Source of the DNA: Betaproteobacteria bacterium
Lineage (GTDB): Bacteria > Pseudomonadota > Gammaproteobacteria > Burkholderiales > Rhodocyclaceae
Direction of reading: 5' to 3'
DNA: 64,000 bases
NCBI GenBank assembly: GCA_016234745.1
Contig: JACRAR010000002.1
Coordinates: 1-64,000 of the forward strand
Below, in pieces: positions 8,602-18,004 of the stretch. Position 1 is the stretch's first letter, and every line of letters begins with the position of its first letter. The position numbers and the translations under genes are program-made. The notes beneath the pieces were generated by a model. It ran no database searches. It was given only the letters and a program-made list of their open reading frames with translations, and was not told where the DNA came from.

Positions 8602-9524
8602 GAATACTGATCACAGGTGCTGAAGGATTTGTCGGCAGGAATCTTCGGGAGCATTTCTCCAGAAATGCATCGGTAGAAGAAGTATTTGCACCGACGTTCA
8701 ACGAGATGGATCTACGCTCAGCGGATGCTGTCAGGCACTACATGTCGGGAAAAGAAATTGACGTGATCGTGCATTCGGCCACAACCATGCCGAAGGGCAA
8801 GACATACCCACCGACGGTCTGCGAAGACAACCTGCGAATGTTCTTCAACCTCCTCAGAGGCTTGGGGTCATCGATGCGTTTGATCAACCTGGGGAGTGGT
8901 TCCGAATACTCGCGGGAGTACTGGCACTCGAAAATTTCTGAGGAATTCTTCGACAGCCATGTGCCCAACGACCCACATAGCTATTCTAAGTATGTAATAT
9001 CAAAATACATTATCAATAACGACCGCCATGATCTCTTGACCCTGAGAATCTTTGGCGTGTTTGGCAAGTATGAGGATTACCGCTACAAATTCATCTCGAA
9101 CACAATCGCAAAAAATCTGCTCGGCCTTAACATCGAGATTAACCGAAATGCCTGGTACGACTACCTCGATGTGGCGGATTTGTGTCGTATCGTCGAGTTC
9201 TTCGCCTTCAATAATCACCGGCATGCCGATTACAACGTTACACCAACCGATTCGATCGAACTCACTGGTATTCCCAGATTAGTGAATGATATCGCGTTAT
9301 GTCCTTCGGCCATCAATGTGCTGAATGAAGGGTTAGGCATCCCGTGTACAGGTTGTAATGGCAGACTACTGAAAGAACTTGGCGATTTTCGGTTTACTAG
9401 CTACGCAGAGTCTATTTCATCCTTGTTCAAACATTATTCGGGCCGGATACATGAGCTTGATCGGGCAGCTCTGGTCAATGACGATTTTCTCAACTATGCG
9501 AAAAGCTTGCAAAAGCAAGCCTAG
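8598..9524 (+). CDS. SDR epimerase-like protein with altered catalytic tyrosine
   Basis: 308 residues starting at ATG 8598, in ATGA overlap with the upstream radical SAM gene; a longer in-frame start 36 bases upstream is less likely. The motif G7-x2-G10-x2-G13 (TGAEGFVG) binds NAD(P). It aligns along its length with the SDR at 6410. In that alignment, however, the YGLSK catalytic segment becomes HSYSK (residues 127-131), so the catalytic Tyr position is His. A second Y132-x3-K136 is present but out of register with the downstream LRIFG strand. It may act as a non-redox epimerase, use another acid/base, or be inactive. Substrate unknown. Confidence 0.8.
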   Translation: MRILITGAEGFVGRNLREHFSRNASVEEVFAPTFNEMDLRSADAVRHYMSGKEIDVIVHSATTMPKGKTYPPTVCEDNLRMFFNLLRGLGSSMRLINLGSGSEYSREYWHSKISEEFFDSHVPNDPHSYSKYVISKYIINNDRHDLLTLRIFGVFGKYEDYRYKFISNTIAKNLLGLNIEINRNAWYDYLDVADLCRIVEFFAFNNHRHADYNVTPTDSIELTGIPRLVNDIALCPSAINVLNEGLGIPCTGCNGRLLKELGDFRFTSYAESISSLFKHYSGRIHELDRAALVNDDFLNYAKSLQKQA

Positions 9525-9541
9525 ATAATCTGGCACTCGCG

Positions 9542-10600
9542 ATGATGAACAGAATCATTCAAGAAGATCTCGGCTACATCGTCAGCGCACCTTTGCCTTG
9601 GAAAGAGCTCGAGGCCACCACTTTTCTGGTGACCGGCGCAACGGGGTTTCTCGGCGGATATTTTGTGGACGTACTGCTCCAATTGCGCCGCAGCTTCGGC
9701 CTCGATATCAAAATCATATGTCTGGTCAGAAATCCCGATAAGGCCCGTGACCGATTTCCCAATGCCGAGTCAAGGGAACTGATTATTATCAACGCCGATC
9801 TGAATTCGCCGATCATCATCGATCGCAAGGTAGATTTCATCATCCACGCGGCAAGCAATGCGACGCCCAAGCTGTTCAACGGAGACCCAGTTGGAACCGC
9901 ACTACCGAACACATTAGGAACGATCAACCTGCTTACCCTGGCGGCTAAGCAGCGAGTGCGGGGCTTCCTTTTTTTCAGCACCACCGGTGTCAATGGATTC
10001 GTCGATGATGCGTTGCGACCGATCGACGAAACGTGTTTCGGCGGTCTGGATCCCATGAAGGTTGCGCACACCTATCTTGAGAGCAAGCGAATGGGTGAAA
10101 CCCTCTGTGTCGCCTGGATGCATCAATACGGCGTCCCGATCAAAGTGGTCCGGCCGGCAATCACGTATGGGCCCGGGATTGCCTTTGACGACGGCAGATC
10201 TTACGCCGACTTTATCTCATGCCTGGTCCAAAAGAAGGACATTACCTTATTCAGCGATGGCAAGGCGATCAGAAATTTCTGCTATGTTGCCGACGCAATT
10301 CTGGGCATTTATTTTGTGTTGCTCAAAGGCGAAGCGGGACAAGCATACAACGTGGCAACCGACGAGGAAATCAGTATAGGAGACTTGGCGGAGCACTTGG
10401 TCAAGGATGTGTTTCCGGAAAGAAATCTAACGGTCAGATATGTTGTTGACACTGCGAAAGACTTTTTACGGGTCAATTTTGCACGAACGACCGTCCAAAT
10501 AGAAAAACTGAAGGCATTGGGCTGGCACTTGTCATTTCCCCTGGCCACAGGTTTCAGGCGAACAGTCGAGAGCTATGAGACCGGGAGTGAAAGCACTTGA
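9542..10600 (+). CDS. NAD-dependent sugar epimerase/dehydratase (extended SDR)
   Basis: 352 residues. The motif G32-x2-G35-x2-G38 (TGATGFLG) lies after a ~25-residue N-terminal extension. The catalytic Y178-x3-K182 (YLESK) is intact, with FFSTTGVNG supplying the catalytic Ser/Thr. IKVVRPAITYGPG, FCYVADAI and AYNVATDEE are the usual sugar-nucleotide-binding segments of UDP-glucuronate decarboxylase and dTDP-glucose dehydratase relatives. It is more distant from the two SDRs upstream. It ends in a TTGA overlap with the HAD gene. Likely a nucleotide-sugar dehydratase, decarboxylase or ketoreductase; the substrate cannot be fixed from motifs. Confidence 0.85.
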   Translation: MMNRIIQEDLGYIVSAPLPWKELEATTFLVTGATGFLGGYFVDVLLQLRRSFGLDIKIICLVRNPDKARDRFPNAESRELIIINADLNSPIIIDRKVDFIIHAASNATPKLFNGDPVGTALPNTLGTINLLTLAAKQRVRGFLFFSTTGVNGFVDDALRPIDETCFGGLDPMKVAHTYLESKRMGETLCVAWMHQYGVPIKVVRPAITYGPGIAFDDGRSYADFISCLVQKKDITLFSDGKAIRNFCYVADAILGIYFVLLKGEAGQAYNVATDEEISIGDLAEHLVKDVFPERNLTVRYVVDTAKDFLRVNFARTTVQIEKLKALGWHLSFPLATGFRRTVESYETGSEST

Positions 10601-11244
10601 GCCGTCATTTTCCCAATCTCGCTGTCTATGACCTGGACGGAACACTCGTAGACAGCATTTGCCAAGTCCATGAAATCCTTAACGGTCTAAGGGCTGAACT
10701 TGGCAAACGTCCCCTGGAGGTTGGACAACTCGTCCCCTGGATCAGTCTTGGTGGAATCGAACTGATGATAAATGCCCTTGAAGTTCGGCGAGAGGAAGCG
10801 GAGTCCCACCTGAAGACATTCAGAGCACGCTACCTTGCGGAGAAGACACCGAAGCGGCTGGTGTACGATGGCGTTTTCGAGGCACTGGAGCACTTTCAGG
10901 AACGACATTGCAGTCTTGCCATTTGTACCAACAAGCCGCGAAATTTGGTGGAAAAGGTTCTTAGCGAAACGGGCTTGGCGAATTACTTTCCCTGCGTCGT
11001 GGCAGGTGGTGACCTCCCTACCCAAAAACCGAATCCCGCGAATCTTCTGTGTTGCCTCGAGCATTTTGACCTGCAACCCTCACAGGCAATCTTTATCGGA
11101 GATAGTCGAGTGGACCAGATGACGGCGGAGTCGGCTGATGTGCCGTTCATTTTCTTTAGCGCCGGGTATGATGATGGTGTGTTCGGAATTGAAAACGGCT
11201 TCACGATAAGTCGTCATTCTGAAACAAGCAGTCTTTTTCAATAA
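10597..11244 (+). CDS. HAD-superfamily phosphatase, phosphoglycolate-phosphatase-like
   Basis: 215 residues, TTG start whose last two bases form part of the upstream TGA; GGGAG about 9 bases upstream supports it. Motif I is D12-L-D14-G-T with V-D-S following. Motif II is the CTN of ICTNKPR. Motif III is the lysine of QKPNP, and motif IV is GDSRVDQMTA. The cap insertion after motif I (C1 type) matches Gph/PhnX-like members. In this operon it may dephosphorylate a sugar phosphate or the product of the downstream aldolase. Substrate inferred only from context. Confidence 0.85.
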   Translation: MSRHFPNLAVYDLDGTLVDSICQVHEILNGLRAELGKRPLEVGQLVPWISLGGIELMINALEVRREEAESHLKTFRARYLAEKTPKRLVYDGVFEALEHFQERHCSLAICTNKPRNLVEKVLSETGLANYFPCVVAGGDLPTQKPNPANLLCCLEHFDLQPSQAIFIGDSRVDQMTAESADVPFIFFSAGYDDGVFGIENGFTISRHSETSSLFQ

Positions 11245-11262
11245 GACCGGGAGAATAGCAAC

Positions 11263-12069
11263 ATGAATCTACTTGAACACAAAATGCTGACGATACTCAA
11301 ACGCCTCAAGAATGAGTATGGCGCAGTAGCTGTAAAAGCCGAATTTGAAGCCGAAGGTACACGGACTGACGAACTCTTGCGCCTCGTCGAGATTACTCGC
11401 AAGGCCTCCCTGGATATCGTGCTCAAGATCGGCGGCTGTGAAGCGATTCGTGACATCATCGAGAGCAAGCAGATAGGCGTCGAATACGTGATCGCCCCGA
11501 TGGTCGAGAGCCCTTATGCCCTGTCGAAGTTCATCGAAGCAAAGAACAAGGTCTATTCGCTTGAGGAACAGGAAGATACGCAGTTCTTGGCGATGGTGGA
11601 AACCATAACCAGTTTTTCGCATCTGGATGAAATCGTCAAGCTTTGTGCAGCTTCCGACGGACTAGAGGGTATCGTCTTTGGCAGAGTGGACTTTGCCGGC
11701 TCACTGGGACTCGGCAGGGAAGTCAACTCTCCAAAGATATCGGAATACTGCATCAAGACTGGCACAGCTTGTAAGACACATGGTCTTGAACTCGTCGTGG
11801 GAGGTGGAATATCCGTTGATGCCCTCCCTGCCTTGAGGTCAATCGAGGCAAACTATCTCACGCGATTTGAAACCAGAAAAGTGGCGTTTGCAGCGGAGGC
11901 CATGAAAAATGAGCCCGCCGTGACCAAGGCATTACTCGATGCCGTTCACTTCGAACTGCTTTGGCTTCTGAACAAGAAGAAATATTACGCATTCATCTCG
12001 GCGGAGGACGACAAGAGAATCGAGATGCTTGAGAGTCGTTGGAAAGTGCTCGGAAACGAAGGTCTTTGA
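11263..12069 (+). CDS. HpcH/HpaI aldolase/citrate-lyase family protein
   Basis: 268 residues forming a TIM-barrel-like pattern. Metal-ligand candidates are E82 (APMVESP) and D143 ([10 protein letters not shown]). The latter strand resembles the G-x-x-D-L/F-x-x-S-L-G motif of HpaI/citrate-lyase beta relatives. [10 protein letters not shown] near the N-terminus corresponds to the acidic first strand. The family cleaves or forms C-C bonds with pyruvate or acetyl-CoA enolates using a divalent metal. Placed between a HAD phosphatase and a C-methyltransferase in a glycan cluster, it may build a ketoacid-derived or higher-carbon sugar. The C-terminal ~60 residues are extended and basic. The substrate is unknown. 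Confidence 0.75.
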   Translation: MNLLEHKMLTILKRLKNEYGAVAVKAEFEAEGTRTDELLRLVEITRKASLDIVLKIGGCEAIRDIIESKQIGVEYVIAPMVESPYALSKFIEAKNKVYSLEEQEDTQFLAMVETITSFSHLDEIVKLCAASDGLEGIVFGRVDFAGSLGLGREVNSPKISEYCIKTGTACKTHGLELVVGGGISVDALPALRSIEANYLTRFETRKVAFAAEAMKNEPAVTKALLDAVHFELLWLLNKKKYYAFISAEDDKRIEMLESRWKVLGNEGL

Positions 12070-12077
12070 TCTCCAAG

Positions 12078-13217
12078 ATGGATTGTCGCATGTCCTTGTG
12101 TCGGCTTTGCAAGCATGATCTGACCAACCATTCGGTGGTGACGCTAGCGCCTTTCCCTTCGGCAGCGCAGTATTTCCCCGGTCCGGGTGAGTTCGATCAA
12201 GACAGCGGGATAACGCTGGAAGTGATGCAATGCCCGATGTGCGCACTCGTTCAACTGGCCAATCCACCCGTGGCATATTTTAAGGAAGTCATTACTGCTG
12301 CCTCGCTATCCCCCATAGCGAGGCAGACACGGCTCGGCGAGTTTAAACGTTTCGTCGAGGAGTTTGAACTAGCGGGATCCAAGGCGATCGAGATCGGCTC
12401 TGGGAAAGGAGACATGATTGGCGTTCTTCGGGATGCCGGACTCAAGGCGGTCGGTCTGGAGTACTCTGAAGACTCTGTGGCGTTCGCACGTGCCAACAGC
12501 CATGAGGCCTTTTGCGGATACGTCGAGGACGTCACGTTGCCTGACCAATATCGTTTTTTCGCATGTCTCAACTACCTCGAGCATCAGCCGGATATTGGTT
12601 CGTTCATTCGAGCGCTCCACCGAATCACCGATGACCAGTCGTTCGGTTATATCACCGTACCCAATCTCGACTACCTGCTGACGAATGCGTACCTGTACGA
12701 ATTCGTTGCCGACCATCTGGTCTACTTTACCCGGCAAACGCTCACACGTGCTTTCGAGCTCCATGGATTTGAAGCGCTTCGCTGCACCCTGATCAATAAC
12801 CAGAACGACATCGCCCTGCTGGTAAAGAAAAGACAACCTTTGGTAATTAAAGAGGAGCGCAGCAAAGTGGACTTGCTGTGCGAACATTTGCGCAAGATCG
12901 TCGCTGATATACACAAACGCGGCAGCAAGGTTGCCGTCTGGGGTGCGGGCCACCGTACGCTCGCATTGCTCGCGATCTCCGGAATCCGGGGCATCGAATT
13001 CGTTGTCGATTCGGCCAGCTTCAAACAGGGCAAATATACGCCATTAACCCATTTCAAGATCGTGTCTCCATCTCAGCTTGAGGTATCCGATGTGGATACC
13101 GTTATCGTTATGGTTCCAGGTATTTATCCTGAAGAGGTGGTCAAGTCGGTGAAAAACATGAACCGCCCGATTCACGTCCTGATGCAAAAAGGAAACACCA
13201 TATTGGAGGCGGATTGA
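12078..13217 (+). CDS. SAM-dependent C-methyltransferase-like protein (zinc-binding N-terminus)
   Basis: 379 residues from ATG 12078; in-frame ATGs at 12039 and 12090 are alternatives. An N-terminal CRLCKHDL and CPMCALVQL pair resembles the zinc-binding domain of sugar C-methyltransferases (TylC3/EvaC/NovU type). The SAM-binding motif is AIEIGSGKGDMIGVL, with VGLEYSE as motif II. The C-terminal third has VAVWGAGHRTLALL and FVVDSASFKQGKY, the typical second Rossmann-like domain of that family. These enzymes add a methyl to a carbon of a nucleotide 4-keto sugar, usually C-3. The catalytic Tyr/His/Glu set could not be checked by eye. It overlaps the TPP-enzyme gene by 4 bases. Confidence 0.8.
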   Translation: MDCRMSLCRLCKHDLTNHSVVTLAPFPSAAQYFPGPGEFDQDSGITLEVMQCPMCALVQLANPPVAYFKEVITAASLSPIARQTRLGEFKRFVEEFELAGSKAIEIGSGKGDMIGVLRDAGLKAVGLEYSEDSVAFARANSHEAFCGYVEDVTLPDQYRFFACLNYLEHQPDIGSFIRALHRITDDQSFGYITVPNLDYLLTNAYLYEFVADHLVYFTRQTLTRAFELHGFEALRCTLINNQNDIALLVKKRQPLVIKEERSKVDLLCEHLRKIVADIHKRGSKVAVWGAGHRTLALLAISGIRGIEFVVDSASFKQGKYTPLTHFKIVSPSQLEVSDVDTVIVMVPGIYPEEVVKSVKNMNRPIHVLMQKGNTILEAD

Positions 13218-15097
13218 AAATTTCCACGGATCTGTCTTCCTCCTCCCCAAGCCGGATGCGAGTTGCCGACTACATCGCCGCGCGATGCGTCGCCGCAGGT
13301 CTGCGCGATGTATTCCTGGTCACTGGCGGTGGCGCAATGCACCTCAACGATGCGTTCTCGAGAAATCGCGAATTGCGCTGCCTCTGTTTCCACCATGAGC
13401 AAGCAGCTGCCATTGCTGCCGAAGGATACTGCCGTACGGTAAATCGGCCGGCGGTACTCAATGTGACTACCGGCCCAGGAGGGATCAATGCCCTGAACGG
13501 TGTTTATGGCGCCTTTGTTGACTCGATCGGCATGCTTGTTGTGTCGGGCCAGGTAAAACGGGAAACCTATGCCCGCAGCTACGCTCTGCCTTTGAGGCAA
13601 CTCGGGGACCAGGAAGTGGACATTGTTTCGATGGCGCGATCCGTGACGAAATACTCGACTACATTGTTTGATCCGTCTCATGTTCGTGAAGTGATGGACA
13701 AAGCGCTTTATTTGGCGACGAGCGGCCGCCCCGGACCTGTCTGGATCGACGTCCCGGTTGACGTTCAAGGCACCGTCATTGATACGTGCGCACTGGCCGG
13801 TTTTGATGGCAACTTGCGTTCGCTTGCAGCAGACAGGGATGTTTCGGACAACACAAGAAGAGAACTACTGGACTTGCCCCCCGTTCCTGACGAAAAAGCC
13901 ATCGAAGAGATCATGCAACGACTGGCTCAGGCTAAACGTCCGGTGATCATGGCAGGCACGGGCGTGAGAGTTTCTGGCATGCACGAGCAATTCCTTGAGC
14001 TTGTTGAGAAGCTCGGGATTCCTGTGGTGACGGGCTGGAATGCGCACGACTTGTTGGCCTCCGATCATCCGTGTTACGCGGGCCGCCCCGGAACAGTGGG
14101 AGATCGACCCGGTAATTTCACCGTCCAGAATGCAGACTTCCTGCTCGTTCTTGGATGCCGTTTGAATATTCGCCAAATCAGCTATAACTGGCAGAGCTTC
14201 GCATCGCACGCCTGGAAAGCGATGGTTGATGTTGACAGCGCCGAGCTTCAAAAACCCACCGTTAACGTGGATCTGAAGGTTCATTCCCGTTTGCAGGATT
14301 TTATTCCGTACTTGTGCAGCCATCTCGTCTCATATCAGGTGCCGCGAGAACATTTGAAGTATCTGGAGTGGTGCCTGGAGCGCGTAAGGAAATACCCTAC
14401 GCTATTACCGGAGTATCGGCAGCGCGATACTCCGATCAATCCCTACGTGTTCATTGATGATCTCTTCTCTATGTTGGACCAGGACGCGGTGATTGTTGCC
14501 GGCAACGGCTCGGCCTGTGTCATCGGTTTCCAGGCGGCCAAGCTGAAGCGCGGGCAGCGTTTTTTCACAAACTCGGGGAATGCGTCGATGGGCTTCGACC
14601 TGCCCGCAGCCATCGGTGCTTGCATTGCGTTGGAAAAGAGAAAAGTAATCTGTCTTGCCGGCGATGGAAGTCTGATGATGAACCTGCAGGAACTCCAGAC
14701 ATTGGTTGGTTGCAAACTGCCGGTCAAGGTGATCATTCTGAACAACGGTGGTTATCACTCGATACTGCAGACTCAGCGCGCCTATTTTGCCGACAACCTG
14801 TTCGGCTGCGGTCCTGAGAACGGCGTTACTTTCCCGGACTTTATCAAGCTTGGCGAGGCGCTGGGCATAGCATCGATAAGAGTTTCATCGCTACCTGAAT
14901 GGTCGTCAGACCCCGTGCGTGCACTGATGTCGAGTTTCGCCCCCGCACTGATAGAAGTCATGCTGGATCCCGAGCAGCAATTTTCCCCAAAGCTTGCCTC
15001 CAGAAAAGATGCAGATGGTCGAATGCTGACGCCCTCTCTTGAAGATATGTCGCCCTTCCTGTCTCGCGAAGAGCTGTCAAACAATATGTTCACTTAG
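13214..15097 (+). CDS. Thiamine-pyrophosphate enzyme, acetolactate synthase-like (possible YerE-type)
   Basis: 627 residues, TTG start overlapping the upstream TGA, with GGAGG 4 bases before. The proposed cofactor-activating E62 lies in HHEQAA. The TPP motif G483-D-G485 is followed by 24 residues and N510-N511. GGINALNGVYGAF and GRPGPVWIDVPVD are AHAS-family signatures. Housekeeping acetolactate synthase is separately encoded at 44959, so this copy is specialised. In Yersinia, YerE is an AHAS-like TPP enzyme that transfers an acetyl unit to CDP-4-keto-3,6-dideoxyglucose to make yersiniose. With rfbF-rfbG-rfbH downstream, a similar branched-sugar role is a reasonable inference. Confidence 0.85.
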   Translation: MKISTDLSSSSPSRMRVADYIAARCVAAGLRDVFLVTGGGAMHLNDAFSRNRELRCLCFHHEQAAAIAAEGYCRTVNRPAVLNVTTGPGGINALNGVYGAFVDSIGMLVVSGQVKRETYARSYALPLRQLGDQEVDIVSMARSVTKYSTTLFDPSHVREVMDKALYLATSGRPGPVWIDVPVDVQGTVIDTCALAGFDGNLRSLAADRDVSDNTRRELLDLPPVPDEKAIEEIMQRLAQAKRPVIMAGTGVRVSGMHEQFLELVEKLGIPVVTGWNAHDLLASDHPCYAGRPGTVGDRPGNFTVQNADFLLVLGCRLNIRQISYNWQSFASHAWKAMVDVDSAELQKPTVNVDLKVHSRLQDFIPYLCSHLVSYQVPREHLKYLEWCLERVRKYPTLLPEYRQRDTPINPYVFIDDLFSMLDQDAVIVAGNGSACVIGFQAAKLKRGQRFFTNSGNASMGFDLPAAIGACIALEKRKVICLAGDGSLMMNLQELQTLVGCKLPVKVIILNNGGYHSILQTQRAYFADNLFGCGPENGVTFPDFIKLGEALGIASIRVSSLPEWSSDPVRALMSSFAPALIEVMLDPEQQFSPKLASRKDADGRMLTPSLEDMSPFLSREELSNNMFT

Positions 15098-15148
15098 GAC
15101 TTTATGTTGTCGCCCTTAACCGTTATTTCAAAGGCAAAGGAATACAAG

Positions 15149-16081
15149 ATGCAATCGATGGCTGAAATCGTTTCCCAGTTTAATTCGGGTACGATTACCC
15201 GCGAGCAATACTGGATCGCGATGAAAGATTTCCATAGCGTTCTTCAGCAGTACCAGGCGCACTTGGTCGGAAGCGAATTGTCGTCGATTGAGATTCTTGC
15301 CGAAGAATTGAACGTAGTGACCAAGAATGGACTGAAATTTGTTTGGCGTCCAGACGATCTGCGTAGTGCTCCCAATATCCTTGTCGCGTATGGCGAACTC
15401 GACCCGGCCGAAAGCAAGTTTCTGCTAGCTGCGGCGAACGGTTGTCGGGTGATATTCGATGTGGGTGCGAATGTTGGCTATTATGCAGCGCAATTTTCGA
15501 AGCGAATGGCCGAGGATGGTATCGTATATGCATTTGAGCCCGTACCAGAAACCTACCAGACACTGATTAAGAATGTAGAGTTGAACTGTCTTAAGCAGAA
15601 GATCAAGACATTTCAGCTTGGATTGGGGCAGGCTCCTGATCAAGCCAAGATTTTTCTGCCAGGATTCTCTGGATCAGCTGCCGCATCGCTGATGAACCTT
15701 CATCCCGAGGAAGATAGCCGCGAGGTCACCGTAAAAATCGAGACACTGGATAACCTGTTTTCTCAAAGTGGCTTGGACCGTCTGGACTTGATCAAGATGG
15801 ACATTGAAGGCGCCGAGTTGATGGCGCTTAAGGGTGGGCTGAAAACGATCGAAAAGCATAAACCGGTCTTGTTTATTGAACTGCTGCGCAAGTGGTCGAA
15901 ACCGTTCGGTTACCATCCGAACGAGGTCATTGCGCTGCTGTCTGGATTGGGATACCAATGCTGGACCTTTGACAATGACCGGATGATGCCCTTCCAGAGC
16001 ATGGATGAGAATACGGCGCAGACCAATTTCATGTTTATTCAACCCCAACGACATCAGGCCCCCAACACTCTGGTCAAATAG
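15149..16081 (+). CDS. FkbM family methyltransferase
   Basis: 310 residues if started at ATG 15149, which has AAAGGA 7 bases upstream; an in-frame ATG at 15104 would add 15 residues. The SAM-binding site reads FDVGANVGYYA followed by VYAFEPVPETY. DLIKMDIEGAELMALKGG is the FkbM-family signature. FkbM proteins O-methylate sugars or other hydroxyls and are frequent in O-antigen and protein-glycosylation loci. It probably methylates a hydroxyl of the glycan built here. It follows the TPP-enzyme gene by about 50 bases and precedes rfbF by ~60 bases. Confidence 0.88.
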   Translation: MQSMAEIVSQFNSGTITREQYWIAMKDFHSVLQQYQAHLVGSELSSIEILAEELNVVTKNGLKFVWRPDDLRSAPNILVAYGELDPAESKFLLAAANGCRVIFDVGANVGYYAAQFSKRMAEDGIVYAFEPVPETYQTLIKNVELNCLKQKIKTFQLGLGQAPDQAKIFLPGFSGSAAASLMNLHPEEDSREVTVKIETLDNLFSQSGLDRLDLIKMDIEGAELMALKGGLKTIEKHKPVLFIELLRKWSKPFGYHPNEVIALLSGLGYQCWTFDNDRMMPFQSMDENTAQTNFMFIQPQRHQAPNTLVK

Positions 16082-16139
16082 GATGATGGTTCGCTCGGTC
16101 AGATAGATCATGATCATTCGCAATATGGAGCCTGCATAA

Positions 16140-16916
16140 ATGAAAGCGGTCCTGCTAGCTGGTGGCCTTGGAACAAGGATTTCCGAGGAAACGGCACTCA
16201 AGCCCAAACCCATGGTCGAGATCGGCGGTAAACCCATCCTGTGGCACATCATGAAGATCTACTCCCATTACGGGATCAACGATTTCATCATATGCTGCGG
16301 CTACAGGGGATACGTGATCAAGGAATACTTTGCCAACTATTTCCTCCACATGTCAGACGTCACCTTTGACATGCAGGAAAACAAAATGGAAGTGCATCAG
16401 CGTTACGTCGAACCCTGGCGCGTGACGCTCGTCGATACCGGCGAAGACACGATGACAGGCGGTCGCCTCAAGCGGGTTGCCGACTACATCAAGGATGAAG
16501 AAGCGTTCTGTTTCACTTATGGTGATGGTCTCGGCAACATCAACATTGCGCGTCTTGTCGAGTTTCATCGCGCGCATGGCCTCCAAGCCACAGTGACCGC
16601 CACTTACCCTCCGGGGCGCTTTGGCGCGCTGAATATCGATCACACTCAGCGGGTCGTGGCGTTTCAGGAAAAACCCCAGGGAGATGGCGGGCTCATCAAT
16701 GGCGGATTTTTTGTGCTTTCTCCGAAGGTGATCAGCCTCATTGCCGGCCCCCATACACCTTGGGAACGCGAGCCTCTGGAAGAACTGGCCCGATCGAGCC
16801 AGATCAAGGCCTTTACGCATGAAGGCTTCTGGCAGCCCATGGACACGCTGCGCGACAAAAATATGTTGGAAGAACTCTGGGCCAGCGGCAAGGCCCCCTG
16901 GAAAGTTTGGTCATGA
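16140..16916 (+). CDS. rfbF: Glucose-1-phosphate cytidylyltransferase
   Basis: 258 residues, the usual family length. The nucleotidyltransferase signature A7-G-G-L-G-T-R13 followed by [12 protein letters not shown] is intact. YGDGLGN supplies the metal-binding Asp. The [13 protein letters not shown] and GRFGAL segments match RfbF/DdhA. It converts glucose-1-phosphate and CTP to CDP-glucose, the first committed step of CDP-3,6-dideoxyhexose synthesis. It overlaps rfbG by 4 bases (ATGA), so the rfbFGH genes form one transcription unit. Confidence 0.95.
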   Translation: MKAVLLAGGLGTRISEETALKPKPMVEIGGKPILWHIMKIYSHYGINDFIICCGYRGYVIKEYFANYFLHMSDVTFDMQENKMEVHQRYVEPWRVTLVDTGEDTMTGGRLKRVADYIKDEEAFCFTYGDGLGNINIARLVEFHRAHGLQATVTATYPPGRFGALNIDHTQRVVAFQEKPQGDGGLINGGFFVLSPKVISLIAGPHTPWEREPLEELARSSQIKAFTHEGFWQPMDTLRDKNMLEELWASGKAPWKVWS

Positions 16917-17998
16917 ACAAAGATTTCTGGCGTGGCAAGCGGGTCTTTGTCACAGGCCACACCGGCTTCAAAGGAAGCTGGCTGTCCTTGTGGCTTCAGC
17001 AGACGGGCGCCCAGGTTACCGGATATGCGCTTGAACCACCGACAAACCCCAGCTTGTTTGAACTCGCCAGTGTTGGGCAAGGCATGCAGTCCCGGATCGC
17101 AGATATTCGCGATCCGGATGCGCTTTCTGGAGCCATGAACCAAAGCCGTCCGGAAATTGTGTTCCACATGGCGGCCCAGGCACTGGTTCGCCATTCCTAT
17201 GCCAACCCGGTCGAGACTTATGCCACCAACGTGATGGGGACCGTGCATCTGCTCGAAGCCGTCCGCCGCACTTCAAGCGTCAAGGCCGTAATCAACATCA
17301 CCTCCGACAAGTGCTACAAGAACCAAGAATGGGTTTGGAGTTATCGCGAGAATGATTCCCTAGGTGGCCATGATCCCTACAGCAGCAGCAAAGCATGCTC
17401 CGAACTGGTGACAGATGCCTACCGGAATTCCTACTTCAATCCAATTGACCAGGACAAGTACGTCGCAGCCGTCGCCAGCGCCCGCGCCGGCAACGTAATA
17501 GGCGGCGGCGACTGGGCCATGGATCGACTGATCCCCGACATCTTGCGCGCCATCGAAAAAGGCGAACCGGTCTGCATTCGTAGTTCGCAAGCTATCCGTC
17601 CTTGGCAGCATGTGCTTGAACCTCTGAGCGGTTACCTCAGGCTCGCTGAAAAACTCTACAACGAAGGTTCAACCTACGCGGAAGAGTGGAACTTCGGCCC
17701 TTCGGAAGAAGACGCCAAGTCCGTTCAATGGATTGTCGATTACATGGTCCGCTCCTGGGGTGAAGGAACATCATGGTCCATGGACAAAGCGAATCACCCC
17801 CACGAGGCTAACACCCTAAAACTGAACACCTCAAAGGCGCGAGCCAAACTCCAATGGGCTTCGCGCTGGGATGTTCAGACTGCTCTTGAGAGCATCGTGT
17901 CGTGGCACAAGGCCTATCTTTTAGGCGGGAACATGAAAGACATCACGCTCCGACAAATAGCGCAGTACGAATCCTCAGTGAATTGCTCAATGAATTAA
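16913..17998 (+). CDS. rfbG: CDP-glucose 4,6-dehydratase
   Basis: 361 residues from ATG 16913 in the ATGA overlap. [12 protein letters not shown] is the N-terminal NAD-binding motif characteristic of this enzyme. The YSSSK catalytic segment is preceded by [10 protein letters not shown], both diagnostic of CDP-glucose 4,6-dehydratases. [11 protein letters not shown] and [14 protein letters not shown] are further family signatures. It makes CDP-4-keto-6-deoxy-D-glucose, the substrate of RfbH. Length matches RfbG/DdhB. Very secure. Confidence 0.95.
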   Translation: MNKDFWRGKRVFVTGHTGFKGSWLSLWLQQTGAQVTGYALEPPTNPSLFELASVGQGMQSRIADIRDPDALSGAMNQSRPEIVFHMAAQALVRHSYANPVETYATNVMGTVHLLEAVRRTSSVKAVINITSDKCYKNQEWVWSYRENDSLGGHDPYSSSKACSELVTDAYRNSYFNPIDQDKYVAAVASARAGNVIGGGDWAMDRLIPDILRAIEKGEPVCIRSSQAIRPWQHVLEPLSGYLRLAEKLYNEGSTYAEEWNFGPSEEDAKSVQWIVDYMVRSWGEGTSWSMDKANHPHEANTLKLNTSKARAKLQWASRWDVQTALESIVSWHKAYLLGGNMKDITLRQIAQYESSVNCSMN

Positions 17999-18004
17999 CT
18001 TGTC

